Source of the DNA: Balneolales bacterium
GTDB taxonomy: Bacteria; Bacteroidota; Rhodothermia; Balneolales; Natronogracilivirgulaceae
DNA length: 11,370 nt
Reading direction: 5' to 3'
NCBI GenBank assembly: GCA_007116685.1
Contig: SKIC01000051.1
Location: forward strand, 1-11,370
Notes under the pieces: model-generated
What the model saw: the letters and a program-made list of their open reading frames with translations, nothing else
The model's database searches: none
Told to the model about the DNA's origin: nothing
Position numbers and translations under genes: made by a program
Part shown: positions 1-6,794 of the stretch, piece by piece
Position numbering within the stretch: position 1 is the first letter of the stretch
How the letters are laid out: every line of letters begins with the position of its first letter

Positions 1-473
1 AATACACCACAGGCTTGTTCTTAAAAGTAGGCCGTGAACTTGCTACCACATATCCAGATATCGAGTTTACGGATATGATTGTTGACAACTGCGCCATGCA
101 GATGGTGATGCGTCCGGAGCAATTCGATATTATTGTAACCACGAATTTGTTCGGAGATATTCTCTCAGACTTAGCTTCAGGTTTAGTAGGTGGACTCGGG
201 TTGACGGGCTCAGCCAATATCGGAGACAACCATGCTATGTTTGAAGCAGTGCACGGTTCTGCGCCGGACATTGCCGGGCAAAATAAAGCCAACCCAACTG
301 CCCTCTTGTTCTCCGCATGTATGATGATGGAGCACATTGGTCAGCCGGAAATAAGCCAAAGAATTCGTAGAGCTGTGTATGCCGTTCTGCAAGATAAAAG
401 TAAATGCACCGCAGATATTGGCGGAGACGGAACCACAGAATCCTTCACTCGCGCAATCATCAATGAATTGTAG
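1..473 (+). CDS. icd: Isocitrate dehydrogenase (NAD(P)+), C-terminal part, 5' end outside window
   Basis: The reading frame is open from the first base, so only about the last 157 residues are present. The enzyme oxidatively decarboxylates isocitrate to 2-oxoglutarate in the TCA cycle (cytoplasm). Visible family motifs are VDNCAMQMVMRPEQFD, TNLFGDILSDLASGL (substrate and metal-binding region), GSANIG, and FEAVHGSAPDIAGQNKANPT (coenzyme-binding loop of the beta-decarboxylating dehydrogenases). The sister enzyme isopropylmalate dehydrogenase shares the HGSAPDIAG loop. However, VDNxAMQxVxRPEQFD and GLVGGLGL fit the isocitrate branch (Thermus and mitochondrial IDH3 type) better. The gene ends soon after the core fold, so it is the short form without an added C-terminal domain. 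A terminator follows at 502-537. NAD versus NADP preference cannot be read with confidence. Confidence 0.85.
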   Translation, partial: YTTGLFLKVGRELATTYPDIEFTDMIVDNCAMQMVMRPEQFDIIVTTNLFGDILSDLASGLVGGLGLTGSANIGDNHAMFEAVHGSAPDIAGQNKANPTALLFSACMMMEHIGQPEISQRIRRAVYAVLQDKSKCTADIGGDGTTESFTRAIINEL

Positions 474-501
474 TCAGCCTAAGAACTGATTTTGACTACT
501 G

Positions 502-537
502 AAAGCCTTCCAGAGATAACTTTGGGAGCCTTTTTTT
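502..537 (+). terminator. Intrinsic terminator of the isocitrate dehydrogenase gene
   Basis: A 9-bp stem pairs 507-515 (CTTCCAGAG) with 520-528 (CTTTGGGAG), including two G-U pairs, around an ATAA loop. Beyond one C-C mismatch the stem continues by four more pairs (502-505 with 530-533) into a run of seven T at 531-537. It starts about 30 bases after the stop codon, as expected for a Rho-independent terminator on the plus strand. Confidence 0.75.
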
Positions 538-569
538 GTTAGGCTGATTAAATAACGGACCGCAACCTG

Positions 570-1055
570 CTACAAATAATGAATCTCGCTCACCTGTGTC
601 TGTGTATCAAAAGTGGCAAAGCTTGCTTTTTGGTCGAAGCCGTTTAGTGAGCCGGGGTTGATGTGCATGGTTTTGTTGTGATTCTCGATATGGGTTTGGT
701 GGGTATGTCCTGAAATGACCAAATCATACTTGCCACATAGAACCAAGGCTTCTGTGATGGCGACTTGTGTGCCGTGATACATGGCGATGCTTATATCATC
801 AATATTGCCGGAGTAAAACTCGTTATGAAGTTCTCCGCCTATCTCATCAAACTTTTGCTGGATGCGATAGTGGTCACCGTCATTGTTTCCGAATACCCCG
901 ATTAATTTTAATCCATCCAGGGCAAGAACAGAAAACGGGCTACAATAATCACCGGCGTGAAGTACCAAATCAATATTCCGCTCTTTAAAAATTTCTACAA
1001 CTTTTTTGCAGTTTGGAACATGGTCGTGACTGTCTGAAATAATCCCAATCAGCAT
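570..1055 (-). CDS. MJ0936/YfcE-type metallophosphoesterase (phosphodiesterase)
   Basis: A 161-residue cytoplasmic calcineurin-like phosphoesterase of the short MJ0936/YfcE class, which hydrolyses phosphodiester bonds with two metal ions, usually Mn or Ni. All five metal and active-site blocks are in order: D8-S-H10, G35-D36, GNND (56-59), H94 in YHGTQ, and GH117TH119, followed by the NPGS turn at 133-136. The length is typical and nothing is missing. The physiological substrate is unknown for most family members. The start is supported by a GGAG site 9 bases upstream, which lies at the very end of the preceding lipoprotein gene. The gap between the two genes is 6 bases, so they are very likely co-transcribed and perhaps translationally coupled. 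Confidence 0.85.
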   Translation of the reverse strand: MLIGIISDSHDHVPNCKKVVEIFKERNIDLVLHAGDYCSPFSVLALDGLKLIGVFGNNDGDHYRIQQKFDEIGGELHNEFYSGNIDDISIAMYHGTQVAITEALVLCGKYDLVISGHTHQTHIENHNKTMHINPGSLNGFDQKASFATFDTQTQVSEIHYL

Positions 1056-1061
1056 ATATTT

Positions 1062-1436
1062 TTACTCCGTTACCAGAAGAGTTGCTTGGTACAATTCATT
1101 AGAAATATCCTCTTCATTGGGCTCTGGGGACAGGTTTTCCAAAGAAAAGTTTAAATCTCTGAATTCAGCTTGTGTTTGCCCGATTGTAGTATTTAATATC
1201 AAAGTTTCGCCGCCAACATCCAGAAAAACCTGAGCATTATCATCTGTATCGCAGGCTTCGTCAGAAACACATCGGTTATCAATTACATCTGAGAAATAAA
1301 CAGTTATTGTAGTTCCTTCTATGGCGAGTTCTTCATCGTAGGCAATTTCAAAAGGTTCACCAATCGTAAAAAAGTCGGGATCTCTTTCGCAGGCTGTCAA
1401 AAAAATCAGGAGTACAGTTAGAAATAAAAAACGCAT
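1062..1436 (-). CDS. Small lipoprotein with a diverged RCP-x-C type motif, function unknown
   Basis: A 124-residue protein. The first 16 residues are a lipoprotein signal peptide (MRF, hydrophobic stretch, lipobox LTAC with Cys16), so the mature protein is anchored in a membrane facing the periplasm or outside. The rest is short, acidic and beta-rich in pattern. Residues 44-72 (TVYFSDV-DNRC56-C62-NAQVFLDV) resemble a common uncharacterised lipoprotein type whose core reads roughly DSRCPxxVxCxWxGxA. Here both cysteines are kept but the usual Trp and Gly are replaced by Thr/Asp residues. That comparison is from memory. The gene lies 57 bases after blh and 6 before the phosphodiesterase gene. 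No function can be assigned. Confidence 0.75.
   Translation of the reverse strand: MRFLFLTVLLIFLTACERDPDFFTIGEPFEIAYDEELAIEGTTITVYFSDVIDNRCVSDEACDTDDNAQVFLDVGGETLILNTTIGQTQAEFRDLNFSLENLSPEPNEEDISNELYQATLLVTE
1065..1068 (-). promoter_or_regulatory. Ribosome binding site of the phosphodiesterase gene
   Basis: On the minus strand the sequence reads GGAG, 9 bases before the ATG at 1055-1053. It sits just before the TAA of the upstream lipoprotein gene. It is one of only two convincing Shine-Dalgarno sites in the window, and both lie in tight gene junctions inside operons. Confidence 0.5.
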
Positions 1437-1493
1437 ATCTAAGAAAATTTGTCCGAATGTTTCTTAAATATACAAAAAATGGCGGTTTTTCGT

Positions 1494-2432
1494 TTAGTTG
1501 CTTACTTTTCCGGCGTGGAACATCCGATCGGCAACAATCATGTGGGGTAGTGTAAGCACACTAATAAGAATAAAGAGTAGAGGAATCATATACTCTAAAT
1601 CTGTCCACACACTTACTAATCCATAGAGCATTAACAATCCTAAAAGAGAGATTAGCGTGAATGGCAAGGCCAGTTTATAGAAATCAAAAAGGCTTACTTG
1701 TTTTCCTTTTTGCGCAAAGAAATCCAGCATTTCTCTAACATGACCCACGGAGTGCCACAAAGCGAAGTAAATGGCAAATCCCACCAGCGGATGCGTAAAA
1801 AATAACAGGGAAGCGACAATGACTGTATCTGCAATAATTCGCCAAAATGGTACAGTGAACGTTGTTCTGCGGGCTAATAATAATAACACAATAATGTGCT
1901 GAGCTATAGAAACCAAGGCTAAGTCACCACCCAGGCTATACCATGATTCGAAAAAGTCCTGAGGTTGTTGAATAGCAACTGCTACAATAGGTAGTGAAAT
2001 TTGTGGAAAGGAGAAAAGAATGAGTCCGATAATGAGTAAGCCTCGGCTGAGATACAAAATATGTTCTACAAAACCGGACTTATTTGTAAAGGATAAGATA
2101 TCTGCTTGGCCAAAATGATAGATGGAAATCCCAAGAAAAAAAATCATCCCAACAGCAGGCAGATAAATCCAAAGCAGCCCAATTACCAGCATTATTAAAA
2201 GGTAGGAAGCATAAAACAGGATATGTCTCATAACAGATTGGCGCACATTATAAACTTCGGCTGCAATAACGTGATCAATAGCACCATGCGGGATTCCAAT
2301 CAGAAATACTGAGATGAAAAGTAGATATGGTGCCAGTAAACCCAGTGCATTAGGAGCAAGCAACATCGCAAGGATGCAAATGAAGCTAATCGCAGTAGCT
2401 GAAAAATTTAAAAGTGGTGATTTGTGACGCAT
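1494..2432 (-). CDS. blh: Beta-carotene 15,15'-dioxygenase, Brp/Blh family (retinal synthase)
   Basis: A 312-residue polytopic membrane protein that cleaves beta-carotene with O2 into two retinal molecules, the chromophore of microbial rhodopsins. Hallmarks are GIPHGAIDH (46-54), SIYHFGQAD (103-111), ALWHSVGHVREM (224-235) and LPHMIVADRMFH near the end (295-306). His49, His106, His227 and His231 match in order and spacing pattern the four histidines described as iron ligands in a marine Blh, so the enzyme looks intact. Long hydrophobic segments suggest about eight membrane helices. The gene is divergent from the rhodopsin gene across a 377-base gap, a classical partner arrangement. No Shine-Dalgarno site precedes the ATG, and no convincing terminator follows. 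The downstream lipoprotein and phosphodiesterase genes could therefore be read through from it. Confidence 0.93.
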   Translation of the reverse strand: MRHKSPLLNFSATAISFICILAMLLAPNALGLLAPYLLFISVFLIGIPHGAIDHVIAAEVYNVRQSVMRHILFYASYLLIMLVIGLLWIYLPAVGMIFFLGISIYHFGQADILSFTNKSGFVEHILYLSRGLLIIGLILFSFPQISLPIVAVAIQQPQDFFESWYSLGGDLALVSIAQHIIVLLLLARRTTFTVPFWRIIADTVIVASLLFFTHPLVGFAIYFALWHSVGHVREMLDFFAQKGKQVSLFDFYKLALPFTLISLLGLLMLYGLVSVWTDLEYMIPLLFILISVLTLPHMIVADRMFHAGKVSN

Positions 2433-2809
2433 GAATCACAGAAATGAAAATCTGAGGTTTGCGTTCCATACACAGAAAATTGCTATCTCTTTTTAGTATG
2501 AAAATCTTGCAACTTAAAGCGCTGCTTGATATTAGGAAATACTTGTTAGGATGATCATGTTTTTTGACACGTAATATGCCAAAACAGAAAGGTTTTGTAA
2601 AAAGTTCATTTTTATAAGTTTTTAAAAATATAGGCTTACAGTAAACTTTTTATCGGTTTTTATGGTTTTGTGTATGCTTGGTTAGTAAGATCTATGATAA
2701 TTCTAATTAGTGAACTTCTCATAATTATGGCAGACATGGATTTACGATCTCAAGCATCAGGTAAGATTATATACCTGTATAAATTAACACACACTAACAG
2801 ATTATAACT
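2433..2809. promoter_or_regulatory. Divergent intergenic region between blh and the sodium-pump rhodopsin gene
   Basis: These 377 bases, the longest gene-free stretch, must hold the promoters for blh (leftward) and the rhodopsin (rightward). The middle part (about 2575-2680) is very AT-rich with A and T runs, including a spaced 9-bp inverted repeat (2598-2606 with 2644-2652) and the near-repeat TTTTTATCGG/TTTTTATGG. Closer to the rhodopsin there is a TATAAA box (2778-2783) 26 bases before the ATG, and an inverted repeat at 2758-2777. A 26-codon open frame (2727-2807) ends two bases before the rhodopsin start. I found no exact match to the Bacteroidota TAnnTTTG promoter motif and no clear riboswitch or RNA gene. 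Promoter positions are inferred. Confidence 0.5.
2758..2777. repeat. Inverted repeat CAGGTA-N8-TACCTG at the rhodopsin promoter
   Basis: CAGGTA at 2758-2763 and its exact complement TACCTG at 2772-2777 are separated by 8 bases. The pair lies immediately before a TATAAA box at 2778-2783 and 33 bases before the rhodopsin start codon. The position, abutting a likely -10 element, suits an operator for a dimeric regulator, but 6-bp arms can occur by chance. The regulator is unknown. Confidence 0.35.
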
Positions 2810-3673
2810 ATGAGTGATTTGATTGAACAATTAGGTAACGCTACCTTTGAAAATTACGTAGCGCTTGATTCAGGGTTCACGGAAATGGCTTATCAGATGT
2901 CAGCTCATGTCTTGACTGTCGGATATGCCATCATGCTTGCAGGTCTATTGTACTTTGCAATAACCTTAAAAACCGTTGCACCGAAATACAGAATGTCATC
3001 CATTCTATCAGCAGTAGTAATGGTTTCTGCTGCTTTGTTGCTGTTCATTCAGTCAATGAACTGGACATCCGCAATGGTATATGATACCGAGACAGCACGC
3101 TACGTTTTAGGCGATGGACAAGACCTATTCAATAATGGTTATCGTTATTTGAACTGGTTGATTGACGTTCCAATGTTACTTTTCCAGATTTTGTTTGTTG
3201 TAACTCTAACCAACAGCAAATTCAGCTCTGTACGTAACCAATTCTGGTTTTCAGGTACAGCCATGATTATAACTGGCTATATTGGTCAGTTTTATGAGGT
3301 GACCAGCCCAACAACGTTCTTTATTTGGGGTGCTATTTCCACATTATTCTTCTTCCACATCCTTTTTGTGATGTACAAAGTAATTCAGGAAGGTAAAGAA
3401 GGTGCTCCGGCAGAAGCACAAAGATACTTAGGTTACATTTGGATATTATTTTTGTTCTCCTGGATGTTATATCCCGGTGCTTACCTGATGCCATATTTGT
3501 TTGGCGGCTTGGAGCCAGCACTATCAGAAACAGCAGTTGTAGCACGTCACATCACCTACACTATTGCTGATGTTTCATCTAAAGTTATCTACGGTATTCT
3601 GCTTACACTTACAGCTCAGGCTATGAGTAAAGCAGAAGGGTATGAGTACGAAAAATTAGACACCGTATCTTAA
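2810..3673 (+). CDS. Light-driven sodium-pumping rhodopsin (NDQ type, KR2-like NaR)
   Basis: A 287-residue, seven-helix retinal protein that exports Na+ (H+ if Na+ is scarce) across the cytoplasmic membrane using light. Helix C carries Arg112 and the diagnostic triplet Asn115, Asp119, Gln126 (Asn112/Asp116/Gln123 in KR2), in place of proteorhodopsin's Asp/Thr/Glu. Retinal binds Lys258 in helix G, with Asp254 one turn before it. KR2's extracellular Na+ site (Glu11, Glu160, Arg243) is kept as Glu14, Glu163 and Arg246, and the protomer-interface pair is kept as His33/Asp105. Leu123, Pro222 and Ser257 at known colour-tuning positions predict green absorption. Two KR2 cytoplasmic gate residues differ: Asn61 is Ser64 and Gly263 is Thr266. 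The KR2 comparison is from memory. The ATG is preceded by AT-rich sequence without a Shine-Dalgarno site. The gene is monocistronic, with a terminator 38 bases after the stop, and divergent from blh. Confidence 0.96.
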   Translation: MSDLIEQLGNATFENYVALDSGFTEMAYQMSAHVLTVGYAIMLAGLLYFAITLKTVAPKYRMSSILSAVVMVSAALLLFIQSMNWTSAMVYDTETARYVLGDGQDLFNNGYRYLNWLIDVPMLLFQILFVVTLTNSKFSSVRNQFWFSGTAMIITGYIGQFYEVTSPTTFFIWGAISTLFFFHILFVMYKVIQEGKEGAPAEAQRYLGYIWILFLFSWMLYPGAYLMPYLFGGLEPALSETAVVARHITYTIADVSSKVIYGILLTLTAQAMSKAEGYEYEKLDTVS

Positions 3674-3711
3674 TCCCAAAAATAATTTTCTAAGCTGAAA
3701 TTTAGGACTGA

Positions 3712-3747
3712 GAAGCCCGGAATGAGCAATCGTTTCGGGCTTCTTTT
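3712..3747 (+). terminator. Intrinsic terminator of the rhodopsin gene
   Basis: An 11-bp stem pairs 3712-3722 (GAAGCCCGGAA) with 3733-3743 (TTTCGGGCTTC), including one G-U pair, around a 10-base loop. It is followed by TTTTGGTTTT. It lies 38 bases past the rhodopsin stop and separates that gene from the pullulanase gene. Confidence 0.85.
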
Positions 3748-3866
3748 GGTTTTGGAAGGGATTCGTGCAAAAAATTGCATAAGTGCAGTCGCTTTTTATC
3801 GAAGTTTACAAAGCCAAAGGGTATATTCGGAGGACATTTAGTCCATATCGAATTAATTCAATAATT

Positions 3867-6737
3867 ATGATTTATAAAACCCGAAACATTATATGGACCA
3901 TCGCAATTGCTGTCGCTTTTTTAGGATGTGGAACAGCGCAACAAAGTGGAGATGGTTTACCCCTTCAAAAAGATGCATCGATACCCAGTGGCTTTGGAGC
4001 ACATTGGTTAACAGCCGATCAGCTTATATGGGAAGTTCCTGAGGGAACCGCCCGTACCGAGTTACGATACGCTCAGGATGCTGATATCATTGTTACTTCT
4101 GAAGCCGTTCAAGGTGGTGAGGCAATAGAATTGATGCCCAATGGCGATTTGCCGGAAGAGTTAGCCGATAAATTACGTCACATCGCGGATCGTCCCGGCT
4201 TTTTTGTAGATGCAAGTACAGACAAAATCACCCAAGCCCTGAGAGGACAAATGGTGGTAGTTGCTTACGATTCAAATAATCGACCCATAGCCGCCACAAA
4301 TGTTCAGCACCATGGCGTTTTGGATGATTTATTTTTTTATGATGGCTATCTCGGACCGAAATATGCAGATGGCAATGTTTACCTCAGAGTTTGGGCACCA
4401 ACTGCTCAGAAAATCAGCCTTAAATTGTATGACACCGATAAAAACCTGGTGGAAATAGTTTCTCCTGATGCGCAATCACCGGCTCCCGGAGTGTATCAAT
4501 TCTCAGGTTCTTCTGATTGGGACAGAATGTTTTATCGCTTCCATGTGAAAGTGTATCATTACTATGAAGATTCTATTCTTGAATACGAAGTGACCGACCC
4601 GTACTCCGTTAGTCTTTCCACAGACAGCCAATACAGTCAATTTGCTGATTTGGTAGGTGATGATTCTCTCAAGCCCGTGGGTTGGGATGATATCCGAAAA
4701 GAATTGCCAAGAGCAACGGACATTACCTTGTACGAGGCGCATGTGAGAGACTTTAGCATTATTGAGGAAAGCATTCCTGCTGAGCATCGCGGTACCTATA
4801 TGGCTTTTACGCATAATGGTTTGCATGGACGAAATATTTCAGCAGGTATGAACCACCTCATCGAATTGGCTGACGCCGGTTTGACGCATATCCACCTTTT
4901 GCCAATCAACGATATTGCCACCGTTTTCGAGGACAAAAGCAAAAGAGTTGATCTAACTGATCCTTTCTATCGCATCTGTGAAGTTCTTGATTTTGAAGCC
5001 TTTGAAGAAGATTGCGAAAAGTATGGCGATAGAGTTATTCGCGATGTATTCACCGAAATGGCTAGTGAAAACCCAGTGACCACTGAAATTCAAAGATTTT
5101 ACAGCGAACCAGGCCGTATGAATGGTATGGCATGGCACGATGGATTCAATTGGGGATATGATCCTTACCATTTCAATGTACCGGAGGGAAGTTATTCTAC
5201 TAACCCTGAGGGGGTTCAGCGAATTCTCGAAGTTAGAGAAATGGTTAGAGCTTTACACGAAATTGGTTTGAAAGTAGTGATTGATGTGGTTTATAATCAC
5301 ACATTTGCTTCCGGATTAGATGATTATTCCGTGTTGGATAAAATTGTACCGATGTATTATCACAGGTTGAATCCTGATAGCGGTGCAATGGAAACCTCCA
5401 CATGTTGTGATAACACCGCTGCTGAATTTTTGATGATGGAAAAACTCATCATAGATTCAGTAATACTTTGGGCGCAACATTACAAAATTGACTCATTCCG
5501 CTTCGACCTGATGGGGCACCATCCTCGTTATGTGATGGAGAATCTGATGGATGCACTAGCTGAATTAACACTTGAAGAGCATGGTGTTGATGGTAAGAAT
5601 ATCTATGTGTATGGCGAAGGTTGGAATTTTGGTGAAGTTGTGAATGACCGCATTTTCAAGCAGGCTACTCAGTTTAATATGGGTGGTACCAATATTGGGA
5701 ATTTCAATGATCGTAGCCGTGATGGTATTCGTGGTGGTAACTTCACAAATAACTTGAGACACCAAGGTTTTGGCAATGGACAATTCGTTTTCCCAAATGA
5801 AGAAGCTAATCCTGATCGTGCCGAGCAATTAGCAAGTCTTCTGGATGGCGCTGATCGTATCCGGGTGGGGATGGCCGGTAATCTGGCAACCTATCCTTAC
5901 ATCAACCGTTTTGGAGAAAAAGTGGATGGTGGCAATGAGTGGATTGGATTCGCCCTGAATCCGCAGGAATCTGTGAATTATATCGACAAACACGATAACG
6001 AAACTCTTTGGGATAACACCCAAACCAAACTTCCGATGGATTTTAACATGGATCAACGAGTTCGTGTACATGTATTGAGTAATTCCTTCATCACTCTGGG
6101 GTTAGGAGTTCCATTCTACCAAATGGGTAGCGATATACTTCGCTCAAAATCCTTAGATCGCAATAGTTTTGATTCCGGTGATTGGTATAATGCCGTCGAT
6201 TTTACTATGAATAGTCATAATTGGGCGATTGGTTTACCGCCGGCATGGGATAATCAAGACCGCTGGGAGCAAATGGTGCCAATTTTAACCAATCCGAATA
6301 TCAATATTGAGCGCGAGCACATGGTAGCCTCCAATACGCAATTCCGTGAGCATCTGAGAATTCGTTATAGTTCGCCATTGTTCCGTCTGGATGATGCTGA
6401 AGATATTCACACACGATTGGCGTATCACAACACAGGTCCGGAGCAAATACCCGGCTTGATTGTAATGACCTTATCGGATGGCGTTTGTGCCGGAGAATCT
6501 CTTGATCCAAATTACGATGGTATTCTTGTCATCTTTAATGCGGACATCAATGAGCATACTCTTGATTTAGGTCTTGAAGGGATGGAATTACATCCGATAC
6601 AGACCAATGGATCAGATGAAGTTGTGCGCGCTGCAACGTCTGTTAATGGTGCGTTTACAGTACCAGGTTTGACTACAGCTGTTTTCGTAAAACCTACAGG
6701 ACAAACCCAAGGCGAGTTTGTGTGTAATACGTTTTAG
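3867..6737 (+). CDS. pulA: Lipoprotein pullulanase (type I, alpha-1,6-glucan debranching), GH13
   Basis: A 956-residue precursor that cuts alpha-1,6 branches in pullulan, starch or glycogen. An in-frame GTG at 3783 would add 28 residues, but the ATG at 3867 puts a lipoprotein signal peptide at the N-terminus (MIYK, hydrophobic core, AFLGC with Cys21). Domains in order: an N-terminal beta domain (about 40-150), a CBM48-like module starting near residue 160 (VYLRVWAPTAQ at 171-181), the GH13 barrel, and a C-terminal beta domain of the DUF3372 type (about 780-940). The pullulanase signature appears as FNWGYDP (427-433). Catalytic blocks are DVVYNHTF (473-480), FRFD with nucleophile Asp547, GEGW with acid/base Glu584, and KHDNE with His709/Asp710. 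All are intact, and the length and order fit the pullulanase-type alpha-1,6-glucosidases. No Shine-Dalgarno site sits at the ATG; a GGAGG lies 33 bases upstream. No other glycan-uptake genes are adjacent. Confidence 0.93.
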   Translation: MIYKTRNIIWTIAIAVAFLGCGTAQQSGDGLPLQKDASIPSGFGAHWLTADQLIWEVPEGTARTELRYAQDADIIVTSEAVQGGEAIELMPNGDLPEELADKLRHIADRPGFFVDASTDKITQALRGQMVVVAYDSNNRPIAATNVQHHGVLDDLFFYDGYLGPKYADGNVYLRVWAPTAQKISLKLYDTDKNLVEIVSPDAQSPAPGVYQFSGSSDWDRMFYRFHVKVYHYYEDSILEYEVTDPYSVSLSTDSQYSQFADLVGDDSLKPVGWDDIRKELPRATDITLYEAHVRDFSIIEESIPAEHRGTYMAFTHNGLHGRNISAGMNHLIELADAGLTHIHLLPINDIATVFEDKSKRVDLTDPFYRICEVLDFEAFEEDCEKYGDRVIRDVFTEMASENPVTTEIQRFYSEPGRMNGMAWHDGFNWGYDPYHFNVPEGSYSTNPEGVQRILEVREMVRALHEIGLKVVIDVVYNHTFASGLDDYSVLDKIVPMYYHRLNPDSGAMETSTCCDNTAAEFLMMEKLIIDSVILWAQHYKIDSFRFDLMGHHPRYVMENLMDALAELTLEEHGVDGKNIYVYGEGWNFGEVVNDRIFKQATQFNMGGTNIGNFNDRSRDGIRGGNFTNNLRHQGFGNGQFVFPNEEANPDRAEQLASLLDGADRIRVGMAGNLATYPYINRFGEKVDGGNEWIGFALNPQESVNYIDKHDNETLWDNTQTKLPMDFNMDQRVRVHVLSNSFITLGLGVPFYQMGSDILRSKSLDRNSFDSGDWYNAVDFTMNSHNWAIGLPPAWDNQDRWEQMVPILTNPNINIEREHMVASNTQFREHLRIRYSSPLFRLDDAEDIHTRLAYHNTGPEQIPGLIVMTLSDGVCAGESLDPNYDGILVIFNADINEHTLDLGLEGMELHPIQTNGSDEVVRAATSVNGAFTVPGLTTAVFVKPTGQTQGEFVCNTF

Positions 6738-6746
6738 AAGAAAACC

Positions 6747-6787
6747 TTTCCCTTACTCCCCCTTCAATTGGGGGGAGTTAAGGGAAA
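6747..6787. terminator. Strong palindrome between convergent genes, probable shared transcription stop
   Basis: TTTCCCTTACTCCCCC (6747-6762) pairs with GGGGGAGTTAAGGGAAA (6771-6787) over 16 bp with a single bulged T, around a loop of about 8 bases. It lies 10 bases after the pullulanase stop and 8 bases beyond the end of the convergent alcohol dehydrogenase gene, so it can stop transcription from both sides. Only a short T run follows on the minus strand (GGTTTTC) and none on the plus strand, so a dispersed palindromic repeat is an alternative. Confidence 0.6.
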
Positions 6788-6794
6788 TAGTAAT

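Noticed and set aside
1..473. Isopropylmalate dehydrogenase as the identity of the first gene
   Set aside because: The shared HGSAPDIAG loop allows it, but VDNCAMQMVMRPEQFD and the GLVGGLGL segment match isocitrate dehydrogenase rather than the leucine-pathway enzyme.
1440..1490. TAAGAAA/TTTCTTA inverted repeat and an A-run/T-run pair after the blh stop as a blh terminator
   Set aside because: The stems are short and A-T only, and no proper T tract follows a stable stem. It is too weak to call a terminator or an operator.
2551..2558. Palindrome ATGATCAT upstream of blh
   Set aside because: Eight bases is within chance expectation for a window of this size, and it matches no regulator site I can name.
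2598..2652. Inverted repeat TAAAAAGTT / AACTTTTTA in the rhodopsin-blh gap
   Set aside because: The arms are almost pure A/T, 37 bases apart, in a very AT-rich stretch where such matches are expected by chance.
3829..3846. GGAGG followed by a GGAC/GTCC mini-hairpin before pullulanase
   Set aside because: The GGAGG is 33 bases from the ATG with no start codon at proper spacing, and the hairpin has only four pairs.
3783..3866. Upstream GTG start that would lengthen pullulanase by 28 residues
   Set aside because: It would bury the lipoprotein signal peptide inside the protein. The ATG at 3867 places a textbook signal peptide and lipobox at the N-terminus.
4503..6510. Several minus-strand open frames of 69-107 codons inside the pullulanase gene
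   Set aside because: They are complements of conserved GH13 coding sequence with no start context or family resemblance.
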